From assembly GCA_905193755.1 (NCBI GenBank), contig CAJJPX010000001.1, positions 220,135 through 284,134 of the forward strand: a stretch of DNA of 64,000 nt, in the 5' to 3' direction. Shown piece by piece: positions 9,292-17,641 of the stretch; the first letter of the stretch is position 1, and each line of letters opens with the position of its first letter. Made by a program: the position numbers and the translations under genes. Below the pieces are notes generated by a model. The model did not search any database and was not told the DNA's origin. It saw only the letters and a list, made by a program, of their open reading frames with translations. Source of the stretch: an uncultured Clostridium sp. (GTDB lineage Bacteria > Bacillota_I > Bacilli_A > RF39 > UBA660).

Positions 9292-10075
9292 AATTATTAT
9301 AATATACTATTCTTCCATCCATTTGTTGAAAGAATTTATTAAATTTGTCTATCTCTAGTTTTTCTTTTTTACCTGTATTTGGATCATTATAATATGTATA
9401 ATCACTATCTATTCCAGTAACAAGTATCGCATGTTCATGTCTTGGCCATCTAACTATTTCACCAGTTTCATAATCATACCATTTATCTTGTTCTCTATAA
9501 ATAATACCTTCTTCCAAATCAGTAGTAAACCAAACTTCAATTGGATTTTTCTTTAATAATATTTTATATAAATCATCTACTGTTACATTCTTCTTAGTAA
9601 GTGCTCCATCTTTAAACTTATTTGCAGTCTGTCTAATAGGTTCATTAAATACTCCATAAGCATATTTGCTTTTAGGATTACCAACAAATTCTTTTTCAGG
9701 ATTAGCTCCTTTTACATTGTCACCACTACCATATGGAACAGGACCTTTAGGTAACTCATCATTAATATCATCTATAGTTACATCAATTCCATAATAGCTA
9801 AGTAACATATACAAAGATACACTCTCACATCCAGTTGGATAATCTGGATACTGATATACTGGATCCACATCTAACAATATTTGTTTATATCTTACACTTT
9901 TCTCTTGTATATTATAATTACTTTTATCATTAACTTTATTATCTATATTATCTCCTTTATTATCATCATTTCCACCACTAAAAAAACTATAACCAAAATA
10001 TCCTAAAGATAAGAATAATATAAACAAAATTGATTTTGGTAAAAATCTAAGTTTTCTTCTTCTAACTCTAGCCAC
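9290..10075 (-). CDS. Membrane-anchored C39-like cysteine peptidase family protein
   Basis: A 261-residue exported protein. An Arg/Lys-rich start and one membrane segment (about 14-32) form an uncleaved anchor; an Asn/Asp-rich spacer follows, then a peptidase_C39_2 (papain-like) domain. Catalytic features: Cys in YPTGCESVSLYMLLSYYGI and His in RHEHAILVTGIDSD, followed by YYNDPNTGKKEKL. The family includes bacteriocin-processing peptidases and many uncharacterised surface peptidases; no transporter is fused, so the substrate is unknown. The start is a GTG with a weak GAGAAG site. A monocistronic unit with its own terminator. Confidence 0.8.
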   Translation of the reverse strand: MARVRRRKLRFLPKSILFILFLSLGYFGYSFFSGGNDDNKGDNIDNKVNDKSNYNIQEKSVRYKQILLDVDPVYQYPDYPTGCESVSLYMLLSYYGIDVTIDDINDELPKGPVPYGSGDNVKGANPEKEFVGNPKSKYAYGVFNEPIRQTANKFKDGALTKKNVTVDDLYKILLKKNPIEVWFTTDLEEGIIYREQDKWYDYETGEIVRWPRHEHAILVTGIDSDYTYYNDPNTGKKEKLEIDKFNKFFQQMDGRIVYYNN

Positions 10076-10193
10076 TTCTTACTTCTCTATATATTATATT
10101 TTATCATAATTAAATATAACTCTTCATAATTTAATAGTTTTAATGTAAAGTATATAAAAAACTATAACAATTTAAAGTGACATCTAAATGACT

Positions 10194-11096
10194 TCACACT
10201 TCTTCTCTTTCAAATAATTTCTTACTTAACTCTCTAGCAGTTACATCACTATGTATTCCATAATTATAAGTTCTAAATATTATATTCTTACAGACTTTTC
10301 TATATATCATTCTAATATTTTTCCATCTAGTTTCTATTTTTCTACCAAGTACTTCATATAACATTTTTAATTCACCATTAGAAATATCATTATAAATAGG
10401 TATTCCATCTTTAGAAGCATAATAGTCAACTTTATCATTTATATCTTGAAAATAAAATTGTTTTATTTTTAAAAACATTTCTACTTTATAATCACTTATT
10501 TCATCTATATTACCTATACCAACTGGATACATCAAACTATTATTTTTATATTTTTTAAATGGTAATATAAGTGTCCCTGAAACACCACCAGCTATTACTA
10601 ATTTAACTATATCAGGATGCAATAATGCAAATCTATTCACAAATATACCAGAACTAGAAAATCCATAAAGAATAAGTTTGTCATCAATAACTATATCATT
10701 ATCATATAATCTTCTCTTAGCATCCTTAATCATATTTACTATTTGTTTGTCAATTCTTTCTTCTTTATTTTTAAATATTTTTCTTAATAAATCATTTTTT
10801 GATATTAATGGACAAATAATTGGATACCTAGTTTTGCTATTAACATAATGAATATTATCTTTAAAACTCTTAAATTCTTCATATAACTGTTCTACTTCAT
10901 TATCTAAATCATAATTTATTCCCTCTAAAACAAGTATAGTATGATCTTTAATATCATTTGGTATAAATAATAAATATTCAAAATTAAAACCATCTTTTAT
11001 AGAAGAAGGTACTCTATATAACATACCACCATTCTTAAGATTATTTTTAGGATTAATTACTTCTAAAAAAGAATCATCAAAATTTATATATTTCAT
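10194..11096 (-). CDS. Alpha/beta-hydrolase family protein
   Basis: About 300 residues, cytoplasmic (no signal or membrane segment). The nucleophile elbow LYGFSSSGIFVNRFALLHPDIV gives Gly-Phe-Ser-Ser-Ser-Gly. An acid within the following strands and His in YNYGIHSDVTARELS near the C-terminus complete a plausible catalytic triad. Oxyanion-type residues are suggested in LVLEGINYD. It resembles esterase/PHB-depolymerase-like hydrolases, but I cannot name a substrate. I prefer the ATG at 11096 (GGG site nine bases away) to one at 11105, which has no room for a ribosome site. The ~118 bases between its stop and the next gene show no clear signals. Confidence 0.65.
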   Translation of the reverse strand: MKYINFDDSFLEVINPKNNLKNGGMLYRVPSSIKDGFNFEYLLFIPNDIKDHTILVLEGINYDLDNEVEQLYEEFKSFKDNIHYVNSKTRYPIICPLISKNDLLRKIFKNKEERIDKQIVNMIKDAKRRLYDNDIVIDDKLILYGFSSSGIFVNRFALLHPDIVKLVIAGGVSGTLILPFKKYKNNSLMYPVGIGNIDEISDYKVEMFLKIKQFYFQDINDKVDYYASKDGIPIYNDISNGELKMLYEVLGRKIETRWKNIRMIYRKVCKNIIFRTYNYGIHSDVTARELSKKLFEREEV

Positions 11097-11136
11097 ATTT
11101 ATCATCCCATACTTTTTATTCTAAATTTATAATATC

Positions 11137-11169
11137 AAAAAAAGAAGAAACTATCAAATAATAGTTTCT
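11137..11169 (-). terminator. Rho-independent terminator
   Basis: Nine-base-pair stem AGAAACTAT / ATAGTTTCT followed by C and a run of seven T on the minus strand, just after the stop at 11173. Confidence 0.85.
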
Positions 11170-11172
11170 AGT

Positions 11173-12120
11173 TTATACTCTTCTAACAGGTCCATCATAA
11201 TGTACCATAGGCATATCTTTATCTTCAGGTACCATTCTTACAAAATCACTTAATTCATAAGGAAGTATATCTTTGGTTGTTACAAACATACCAGTAGTTC
11301 CATTATGCATAGGAGTTCCTTCTTTTACTTTAACTACTCCTGGAAGAGCATTAATCATATCAATATTACATAGTTTTGGTATAAAGTACTCAACTACTGC
11401 ATCTTTATCTTCATAAGTTACTTCTATACTTAAAGCATGTCCTTTATCTCTAACCATCATAAGTGATTTATTAACAGCTGGAAGACCTATTAAATCAACA
11501 TCACCAGCGCCAGTATCTTTAGGAAAACTATCAAATATACTTTTAGTTTCACTATGACTTTTACCATATAATGTTATACCATAATACCCATCACTTCTAG
11601 AATCAATAACATTTAAAGATTGAAGTAACTCATCATTATTCATAGTGTATGAATGATATAAATGTAATAACTCATTAATAGAAACTATATTACCAGGAAA
11701 ACTCTCTATACTATTAAATCCAGTATATCCAACAAAATGTCTTTTAACTTCTTGAACAAACTCTTCTCTCATACCAGAAACTCTAGTACTAAAGAATCTT
11801 CTAATTTCATTTGGTTCATATCTAACACCAGCACATTCATTCATAATACTAGTTATAAATTCATCTATTCTTTTAATAGTATCTTTATCTAAATCAAGAC
11901 TTTTTCCCATAGCTTTAAAATCAAATTTAAAGTCTCTTAATCCATCATATAATTTATCCATATATTTAACTATTGAATCATTACTATATAAGTCAGTTTC
12001 TGTTGGTACTAAACTATGTAATTCTTTTTTAACACCTAAATTAATACCAAAGAATCTTTCCATTTTATCAGTTTTTTCTTGTTTTATATCTTCCTCTGAT
12101 TTCTTAAATATATCAAACAT
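11173..12120 (-). CDS. Conserved hypothetical cytoplasmic protein
   Basis: A 315-residue protein I do not recognise. No signal peptide or membrane segment. The N-terminal third is charged and helical (KKSEEDIKQEKTDKMERFFG, a predicted amphipathic start). The middle contains a helix-rich region with CAGVRYEPNEIRRFF, and the C-terminal half is beta-rich (GYYGITLYGKSHSETKSIFDSFP, GDVDLIGLPAVNKSLMMV, ALSIEVTYEDKDAVVEYFIP). The start has AGGTG five bases upstream. It is 34 bases downstream of trpS and probably shares its T-box-controlled transcript, as no terminator is visible between them. Confidence 0.6.
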   Translation of the reverse strand: MFDIFKKSEEDIKQEKTDKMERFFGINLGVKKELHSLVPTETDLYSNDSIVKYMDKLYDGLRDFKFDFKAMGKSLDLDKDTIKRIDEFITSIMNECAGVRYEPNEIRRFFSTRVSGMREEFVQEVKRHFVGYTGFNSIESFPGNIVSINELLHLYHSYTMNNDELLQSLNVIDSRSDGYYGITLYGKSHSETKSIFDSFPKDTGAGDVDLIGLPAVNKSLMMVRDKGHALSIEVTYEDKDAVVEYFIPKLCNIDMINALPGVVKVKEGTPMHNGTTGMFVTTKDILPYELSDFVRMVPEDKDMPMVHYDGPVRRV

Positions 12121-12154
12121 GCTTCACCTACTATAAGTATATAATACTATATTT

Positions 12155-13237
12155 TTAATTATTTATAAACTTATTTTTAAATTCTTCATCATCAAAATAG
12201 TTAATTCCTATATCTTTTTTAACTTTATTAAGAATTATATTTGAGTGTTCTATGGCTTTTAATGTACCTTGTCTTAACATTTCAAACACTTCAGGTTTAC
12301 GTTTTTCATAGTCTTCACGTCTTGTTCTAATAGGTTCCATCACTTCTTGCATAACATCATTTAAGAATCTCTTAACTTTCATATCTCCTAAACCACCACG
12401 TTCATAGTGTGCTTTTAATTCATCAAGATTTTTATATTCTGATAAGTATTTCTTGAAGTGTTCATCTGTGGCAAATGCTTCTAAATATATAAATACTGTA
12501 TTATTTTTAGTATCCCCTGGATCTTCTACTCTAATATGATTAGGATCAGTATACATACTCATTACTTTTCTCTTTATTTCTTCACTTGAGTCTTTTAAAT
12601 ATATACAGTTACCAAGAGATTTACTCATCTTAGCATTTCCATCAGTACCAGGAAGTCTTGAACAAGTTTCATTATCTGGAAGAATTGCTTCAGGTAATAC
12701 TAAAGTATCTGTTTTATATATTCTATTAAATGAATTAACTATTTCACGAGTTTGTTCTATCATTGGAAGTTGATCATCTCCAACTGGTACATACTTAGCA
12801 CCAAAAGCAGTTATATCAGCAGCTTGACTAATTGGATATGTAAAGAATCCTACTGGTAAATTATTTTCAAAATTTCTAAGTTTTATTTCATTCTTAATAG
12901 TTGGATTTCTTTGAAGTCTAGCAACTGTTACTAAGTTTGAATATAACATTGGAAGTTCATATAAAGCAGGTATTTCACTTTGTAATAAGAATGTTGTCTT
13001 ATCTGGTTCTAATCCTGCAGCTAGATAATCAAGCATAACCTCCATTACATTTTCTCTTATCTTTTCTGGATTATCTGCATTATCTGTAAGTGCTTGTAAA
13101 TCCGCAATCATAACAAATTGATTATATTTTCCACTATTTTGTATTTCTACACGTTTTCTAAGTGACCCAACATAATGTCCTATATGTAATGGACCTGTAG
13201 GTCTATCTCCTGTTAAAGTTATTATTTTTTCTTTCAT
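12155..13237 (-). CDS. trpS: Tryptophanyl-tRNA synthetase
   Basis: Class I aminoacyl-tRNA synthetase charging tRNA-Trp, cytoplasmic dimer. The 360 residues fit the bacterial TrpS length. HIGH motif in GDRPTGPLHIGHYVGS (9-24) and KMSKS in NAKMSKSLGN. The tryptophan pocket segment GDDQLPMIEQTREI is also clear. The start has AAGGAGAG nine bases upstream. Expression is governed by a T-box leader with a UGG specifier and a TGGC tRNA-acceptor bulge (13343-13590). A translated-looking 11-codon frame (13293-13328) sits between the terminator and this gene. Confidence 0.97.
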   Translation of the reverse strand: MKEKIITLTGDRPTGPLHIGHYVGSLRKRVEIQNSGKYNQFVMIADLQALTDNADNPEKIRENVMEVMLDYLAAGLEPDKTTFLLQSEIPALYELPMLYSNLVTVARLQRNPTIKNEIKLRNFENNLPVGFFTYPISQAADITAFGAKYVPVGDDQLPMIEQTREIVNSFNRIYKTDTLVLPEAILPDNETCSRLPGTDGNAKMSKSLGNCIYLKDSSEEIKRKVMSMYTDPNHIRVEDPGDTKNNTVFIYLEAFATDEHFKKYLSEYKNLDELKAHYERGGLGDMKVKRFLNDVMQEVMEPIRTRREDYEKRKPEVFEMLRQGTLKAIEHSNIILNKVKKDIGINYFDDEEFKNKFINN

Positions 13238-13292
13238 AATTTCATCTCTCCTTAAATATTAATATTTTTATTTTTGCTTTAGTTATTAATAC

Positions 13293-13328
13293 TTAACACC
13301 ATCGAAATCCCTCATAATATTTTATCAT
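13293..13328 (-). CDS. Possible 11-residue leader peptide upstream of trpS
   Basis: ATG at 13328 has a strong ribosome site (AGAGGTG, five bases away) and reads MIKYYEGFRWC then TAA. It lies after the T-box terminator, so it would be made only when the leader reads through, and it ends about 55 bases before trpS. It contains one Trp codon near its end, which would suit a second tryptophan- or translation-sensing step. A strong ribosome site on so short a frame in such AT-rich DNA is notable. Whether it is translated is inference; it could be a chance frame with a fortuitous site. Confidence 0.45.
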   Translation of the reverse strand: MIKYYEGFRWC

Positions 13329-13342
13329 TTCTTCACCTCTAA

Positions 13343-13375
13343 TAAAAAAATCTTACCCTAAACTAGGATAAGATT
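13343..13375 (-). terminator. T-box terminator hairpin
   Basis: Strong stem TCTTATCC / GGGTAAGA (with one wobble) and a run of seven T on the minus strand. It is the regulated terminator of the trpS leader, mutually exclusive with the antiterminator around 13385-13400. Confidence 0.85.
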
Positions 13376-13590
13376 ATAAATTCTTACTATTGCCACCTAA
13401 AATAGCTTATTACCTATACCATCATATAGTCCTTTTATTAACAAAGACGAGTACTTCGTATTATCCTACTATCGTTTCAGATAATCTTTCATTGGCCCAT
13501 TCAATATAATCAGTCTTATGACTTTCCATCAACCAGTCACTTTCTATAAAGAATCATATATCTACTCTTCCAAATCAACAATTTATGAGT
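13376..13590 (-). promoter_or_regulatory. T-box riboswitch controlling trpS
   Basis: Transcribed leader with T-box parts in order. The stem I base has a GGAAGAGTAG K-turn-like start, and the apical region reads GACTGGTTGATGGAAAGTC. The specifier region GAATGGGCC carries TGG at 13497-13499 (Trp codon). The antiterminator contains TTTAGGTGGCAATAG, whose TGGC (13392-13395) is complementary to the GCCA end expected for tRNA-Trp with discriminator G. The terminator follows. Uncharged tRNA-Trp should stabilise antitermination. Specifier placement is by eye. Confidence 0.88.
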
Positions 13591-13592
13591 AA

Positions 13593-13621
13593 ATTATAAT
13601 ATATTTTTTATACGTTGTCAA
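13593..13621 (-). promoter_or_regulatory. Promoter of the trpS leader
   Basis: Perfect TTGACA (13616-13621) and TATAAT (13593-13598) with a 17-base spacer on the minus strand. The -35 box lies three bases beyond the stop codon of the upstream SDR gene. Confidence 0.9.
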
Positions 13622-13624
13622 CTT

Positions 13625-14407
13625 TTATACTCCAACACTCATAGTTTCAGGAAGTGTACTACCACCATCTATTACTATTCCTTGTCCAGTTATATAGCTT
13701 GCTTCATCACTAGCAAGAAATGCTGCAAGTTCTCCTAACTCTTCAATAGTACCAAGTCTTTTCATTGGAATACCTATTCTTATACCTTCAATAACACTCT
13801 TTGGATCACTACTATTAGAATCTTTTGCTATTCCATCTACCATAGGAGTCATTATATATCCAGGCATTATAGCATTTACTCTTATATTTCTACTTACTAG
13901 TTCCATCGCAAGTCCTTTAGTAAATCCAATTAAAGCAGCCTTAGTAGTCGCATAAGCACATTCTCCAGTATCAGCAACCATTGGTCCAGTTACACTAGAT
14001 AAATTAACAATACTACCATTATCATTAAAATACTTAAGACAAGACTTAGTTACATTCCAAGTACCCTTTATATTAATATCAAAATGGAAATCTCTTACTT
14101 CATCACTCATATCCATAAAATTTTCTATTTTGGCAACACCTGCATTATTAACAAGTACATCTATATTACCAAATATTTCTTTAGTCTTTTCAATTGCTTC
14201 ATTTACTTTTTCTTTATCTCTAATATCTGCATGAAATCCTATAGCATTATATCCTTCATTATTAAGTTTAGCTACTACTTCACTCACAGATTCATCATAA
14301 TCAATAATAGATACTTTAGCTCCATATTTTAAAAACACTTTTACTATTCCAAGTCCATTTCCCATAGCTCCACCTGTTACTACACATACTTTATTCTTTA
14401 ATTTCAT
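13625..14407 (-). CDS. Short-chain dehydrogenase/reductase (FabG-like)
   Basis: A 260-residue cytoplasmic NAD(P)-dependent oxidoreductase of the classical SDR family. N-terminal Rossmann motif CVVTGGAMGNGLG (TGxxxGxG), NNAG motif in VLVNNAGVAKI, catalytic Ser in IVNLSSVTG, and YxxxK as YATTKAAL. PGYIMTPMV and the C-terminal ITGQGIVIDGGSTLPE are typical for FabG/sugar-alcohol dehydrogenases. FabG, glucose- or acetoin-type activity cannot be separated from sequence alone, and no fatty-acid synthesis genes flank it. The ATG at 14407 follows GAGGTG. Acidic Asp after beta2 (IIDYDES) favours NAD over NADP (inference). Confidence 0.88.
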   Translation of the reverse strand: MKLKNKVCVVTGGAMGNGLGIVKVFLKYGAKVSIIDYDESVSEVVAKLNNEGYNAIGFHADIRDKEKVNEAIEKTKEIFGNIDVLVNNAGVAKIENFMDMSDEVRDFHFDINIKGTWNVTKSCLKYFNDNGSIVNLSSVTGPMVADTGECAYATTKAALIGFTKGLAMELVSRNIRVNAIMPGYIMTPMVDGIAKDSNSSDPKSVIEGIRIGIPMKRLGTIEELGELAAFLASDEASYITGQGIVIDGGSTLPETMSVGV

Positions 14408-14431
14408 AATTCACCTCAATTTTATAATAAC

Positions 14432-14459
14432 AAAAAAGTAACCAAATTAATAGTTACTT
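14432..14459 (-). terminator. Terminator over stop codon
   Basis: Stem AAGTAAC / GTTACTT with a T-run on the minus strand; it includes the stop codon of the thioredoxin-like gene. Confidence 0.75.
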
Positions 14460-15074
14460 ATTACAATCAGTTGTACAATAATCAAAAGAAACATCATTAA
14501 TCATTTTAGATAATCTATTCTTAAGACCATCCAAATCTTCATTTTTCCAATAATCTTCAGGTTTTTCATATCCTTTAGTATCATAAGATGTTTCATCATC
14601 AAAACCAACAATTTTACCTTTATTAACAGCTATAACAGCAGGCACATAAATTCTCTTATTTCCTTCATCATCATATTTTAAATAATCTTTTAATAATTCA
14701 ACAGTTTTCTTATAATCATCAGTATTATTCTTTCTATCTTTTAAAATATTAAAATAATATATTTTATCTAATTTTGCCTTTTTAGCAACTTCATTCAAAT
14801 AAGGAACATATCCTTTACACCAAGGACATTCAGGAAAACCCAAATACACAATTCCAGTACCATTTTTAAGTATTTTATTTATTTCTTCAAGTGTTTTATA
14901 AACAAATACATTATCATTATCAATAGAATATTCACTGGCGAATTTTTCAGCATCTGTTTCTTTATTTTCTATACTTGTGAATACTTTATAGAATCCGATA
15001 CTACATGCTAAGACTAAAACTACTATTCCAATAATGGTATATAATTTTTTGTTCTTTTTATCTTTTTTCTTCAT
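14454..15074 (-). CDS. Membrane-anchored thioredoxin-like protein
   Basis: A 206-residue protein. Lys-rich start, one membrane segment (about 11-30), then a thioredoxin-fold domain with the CPWC active site in YLGFPECPWCKGYVPYLNEVAKKA. The cis-proline equivalent is in IYVPAVIAVNKGKIVGF. This layout matches the bacteriocin-accessory/PedC-BrcD-like thioredoxins, which help form disulfides outside the cell. The C-terminal tail adds two more cysteines (DYCTTDCNK). No bacteriocin gene is adjacent, so a general role in surface disulfide handling is more likely than one dedicated substrate. It has its own terminator. Confidence 0.82.
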   Translation of the reverse strand: MKKKDKKNKKLYTIIGIVVLVLACSIGFYKVFTSIENKETDAEKFASEYSIDNDNVFVYKTLEEINKILKNGTGIVYLGFPECPWCKGYVPYLNEVAKKAKLDKIYYFNILKDRKNNTDDYKKTVELLKDYLKYDDEGNKRIYVPAVIAVNKGKIVGFDDETSYDTKGYEKPEDYWKNEDLDGLKNRLSKMINDVSFDYCTTDCNK

Positions 15075-15160
15075 AATCTACATCCTTACATTATCATTTT
15101 AATATATTTTTATAAAAAATACTATAAATTTTAAGTTTAGATACTAAACTTAAGGTTGAG

Positions 15161-15847
15161 TTATTTATTACAACTAGCAAGTGATAATGGAATTTTATAT
15201 GTAGTAGTCTTACCATCTTTACTAGCAAGTATTTCTATATATAAATGATTATTAGTATAATTCTTACAATTAGATTCATAATCATCTATTACAAATTCTA
15301 CTTCATGTAAATATTCTTCAAGAGTAACATTATCTTTCTTATTATATTCACTTATCTTAGTAATCACATCATCATGAGAATCATATAATATACATTCTAT
15401 ACTATCATAAGTATTATTATCATCTCCACCACAATATTTAACATTAGAAATATATATAGAAGATTTATCTTTATTATAAGCTATACTTCCAGATATAGTA
15501 AAATCTTTACATGAAGCACTTAATGTTTTAAATTCAAACTTTTCTTTATGAAAAAACATAAGTCCAATTAACAATATTAATATCAAAATTAATACTATTA
15601 TAATTGGTATATAATATTTATGATCAGGTTTACTTTTCTTACTTTCACCCTCAAGTATATCATCTATATTTATATTAAAATCTTTACTCATCTGTTTTAT
15701 TATAGAAATATCTGGTATATTTTTACCATTCTCCCATTTACTTACTGCTTGATATGTAACACCATATTTAAGAGCTAAATCAGCTTGAGTTAAATTATTA
15801 TTTTTTCTAAGTTCTTTTATAAATTTTCCAATTTTCTCTTGATCCAT
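15161..15847 (-). CDS. XRE-family regulator with C-terminal membrane anchor
   Basis: About 228 residues. Residues 5-60 form a Cro/cI helix-turn-helix (IGKFIKELRKNNNLTQADLA, then VSKWENGKNIPDISIIKQMS). A membrane segment follows (about 80-100) and then an extracellular domain of about 125 residues with four cysteines (ASCKDF, KYCGGDD, ESNCKN, ASCNK). The architecture suggests a membrane-tethered DNA-binding protein sensing an outside signal. Start chosen at the ATG at 15847, five bases after GGAG; an ATG at 15862 lacks a good site. Targets are unknown. Confidence 0.8.
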   Translation of the reverse strand: MDQEKIGKFIKELRKNNNLTQADLALKYGVTYQAVSKWENGKNIPDISIIKQMSKDFNINIDDILEGESKKSKPDHKYYIPIIIVLILILILLIGLMFFHKEKFEFKTLSASCKDFTISGSIAYNKDKSSIYISNVKYCGGDDNNTYDSIECILYDSHDDVITKISEYNKKDNVTLEEYLHEVEFVIDDYESNCKNYTNNHLYIEILASKDGKTTTYKIPLSLASCNK

Positions 15848-15873
15848 ATCTACTCCATTCACAAATATTATAA

Positions 15874-15906
15874 CAAAAAAAGAATAATTTTTAAATTACT
15901 CTTTTT
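15874..15906 (-). terminator. Terminator of the J-domain gene
   Basis: AT-rich stem of about 12 base pairs (AAAGAGTAATTT with partner) and a run of seven T on the minus strand. Confidence 0.7.
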
Positions 15907-17552
15907 TATTCATTACTAGTTTTTATTCTAAGTTCTTTAACATTATTTTTTTGCATTCTATCAGTGTAATATAGGAATCTATCACATATATCATTTTCAA
16001 GTACTTGTAATAGATAATCTCTATCACCATAATTTTCATATTTTAATTTACTTGGTCTTAAATAATAAAAACTATCTCTTGATTTTAAGTCTTGACTAAA
16101 TACTAATTCATAGTTGCCATACTGACATAATATAGTCTCTTTAGATGTTCTTGTTCTTCTAGATAAATTAACAACATTACCTTTGTTTACAAAAATACTA
16201 AGTGGTAACAATAATGCTTCATCACTTATTTCTTCTTTAGTTTTGACATTTACTGAATCATTATCTAAACTAATAAAATTATCAACATTAGCATTACCAA
16301 GCACAAATGGCTCATATCTTTTACTTTTTCCATCTTTTGGAAAACTAACAAATATATTATATAAATCATTATTAAACATTGAAAGTAATAATTTATCTTT
16401 ATCTTCATCAAGAAATGATATATTTTCAAGTATTATTAAGTCTTGAGTATTATATTTACCATTCTCAGCATCATCTAATATTTTAAATACTTTATCATAT
16501 GTATTAATAGCACTATTAACTCTATCATTATCTTTATTTGGATTTAATACCAATAATACACTTTTATATTTAAGCATTAAAGTAGTTTTTAACTTTCTAA
16601 TAAGTTTTCTTTTTTCATTAATTTTATTTATTTGTCTTTCAATACTAATTTTAGTACTTGTAAATTGTTTATTTACTATTGATTCTTCTATTCTATTTAA
16701 TAACTCTTCTCTAGCATCTTTACTTATATAAGTTTCATCCATTTTATTTACTTTTCTAATCAAAGCAAAATATTCTTTCCTATTTTTTTCATAATAATCA
16801 GATATTTCTTTAGATTTAACTCTAAAAGTCTTAAATATTGTTTTTTCTTCTTCACTAGTTAAATTAGCATTAAAAAGCATATTCATATACGATTTTCTAA
16901 ATTCTAAAAAAGAAGTAGTAGAAGAATACTCATCATCAATAAAACTATCTAATGTTATTCTATCTAAAGAACTATCTATATATTGTTTTCTTACATTTAC
17001 CATACCATATAATCTTCTTAAAAAACTATCAACATCGGTATTATAGTCTATTTCATACTTAAATGAAGCTGGTATCTTATTAATTATACGATATCTTGTT
17101 TCTTCGTTTTTATATAAAAGTGATATAAAACTTAAAAACATATCAACACTTTTCTTAAGTTCGACATTATTAGTAGCATTTTCAATGTTACATCTATTAT
17201 AAAGATTAGAAACATCTCTTTTAAGTTTTGAATCTTTAGAATTTATGAAATAACTTTTTAACATAGAAGTAGCTTTGGCTTTTCTTAAGAAAAATACAAC
17301 ATCATCATTATTAGATTGTTGTTTAGTTTTAGTAGTATTTACTCTATCAATATTTTGTTTTAAATAAACATAAGCATTATTAATATCAATAGATTTTTGA
17401 GTATAATCTTTAAGTTCAGCCTCGCTTGAATCAGCATGTCTATCTGGATGATATTGTTTCATTAATTCTCTATATCTTTTAGTTATAATTTCTATAGTTA
17501 ATATTGTATCTAAATCAAATCCTAATATAGTTCTAGCATTTGCGATTGACAT
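15906..17552 (-). CDS. J-domain protein of unknown function
   Basis: About 548 residues. The first 65 form a DnaJ-type J domain: helix II YRELMKQYHPDRHADSS with the HPD motif, and helix III IDINNAYVYLKQN. J domains stimulate DnaK ATPase, so a DnaK co-chaperone role is inferred. The rest has no Gly/Phe or zinc-finger region and is long, Lys/Asp/Asn-rich and mostly helical, with no membrane segment. I do not recognise that part. The ATG at 17552 follows AAGGGGGG by about seven bases, so a longer start at 17573 is less likely. Confidence 0.72.
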   Translation of the reverse strand: MSIANARTILGFDLDTILTIEIITKRYRELMKQYHPDRHADSSEAELKDYTQKSIDINNAYVYLKQNIDRVNTTKTKQQSNNDDVVFFLRKAKATSMLKSYFINSKDSKLKRDVSNLYNRCNIENATNNVELKKSVDMFLSFISLLYKNEETRYRIINKIPASFKYEIDYNTDVDSFLRRLYGMVNVRKQYIDSSLDRITLDSFIDDEYSSTTSFLEFRKSYMNMLFNANLTSEEEKTIFKTFRVKSKEISDYYEKNRKEYFALIRKVNKMDETYISKDAREELLNRIEESIVNKQFTSTKISIERQINKINEKRKLIRKLKTTLMLKYKSVLLVLNPNKDNDRVNSAINTYDKVFKILDDAENGKYNTQDLIILENISFLDEDKDKLLLSMFNNDLYNIFVSFPKDGKSKRYEPFVLGNANVDNFISLDNDSVNVKTKEEISDEALLLPLSIFVNKGNVVNLSRRTRTSKETILCQYGNYELVFSQDLKSRDSFYYLRPSKLKYENYGDRDYLLQVLENDICDRFLYYTDRMQKNNVKELRIKTSNE

Positions 17553-17619
17553 AATTAACCCCCCTTTATCCAAAAGCTATTACATTATATCATATTTGAT
17601 ACAATAAGTCAATTATAAT

Positions 17620-17641
17620 AAAAAAACTACTATAAAGTAGT
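17620..17641 (-). terminator. Terminator of the DHH gene
   Basis: Stem ACTAC / GTAGT with short loop and a run of seven T on the minus strand. Confidence 0.75.
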
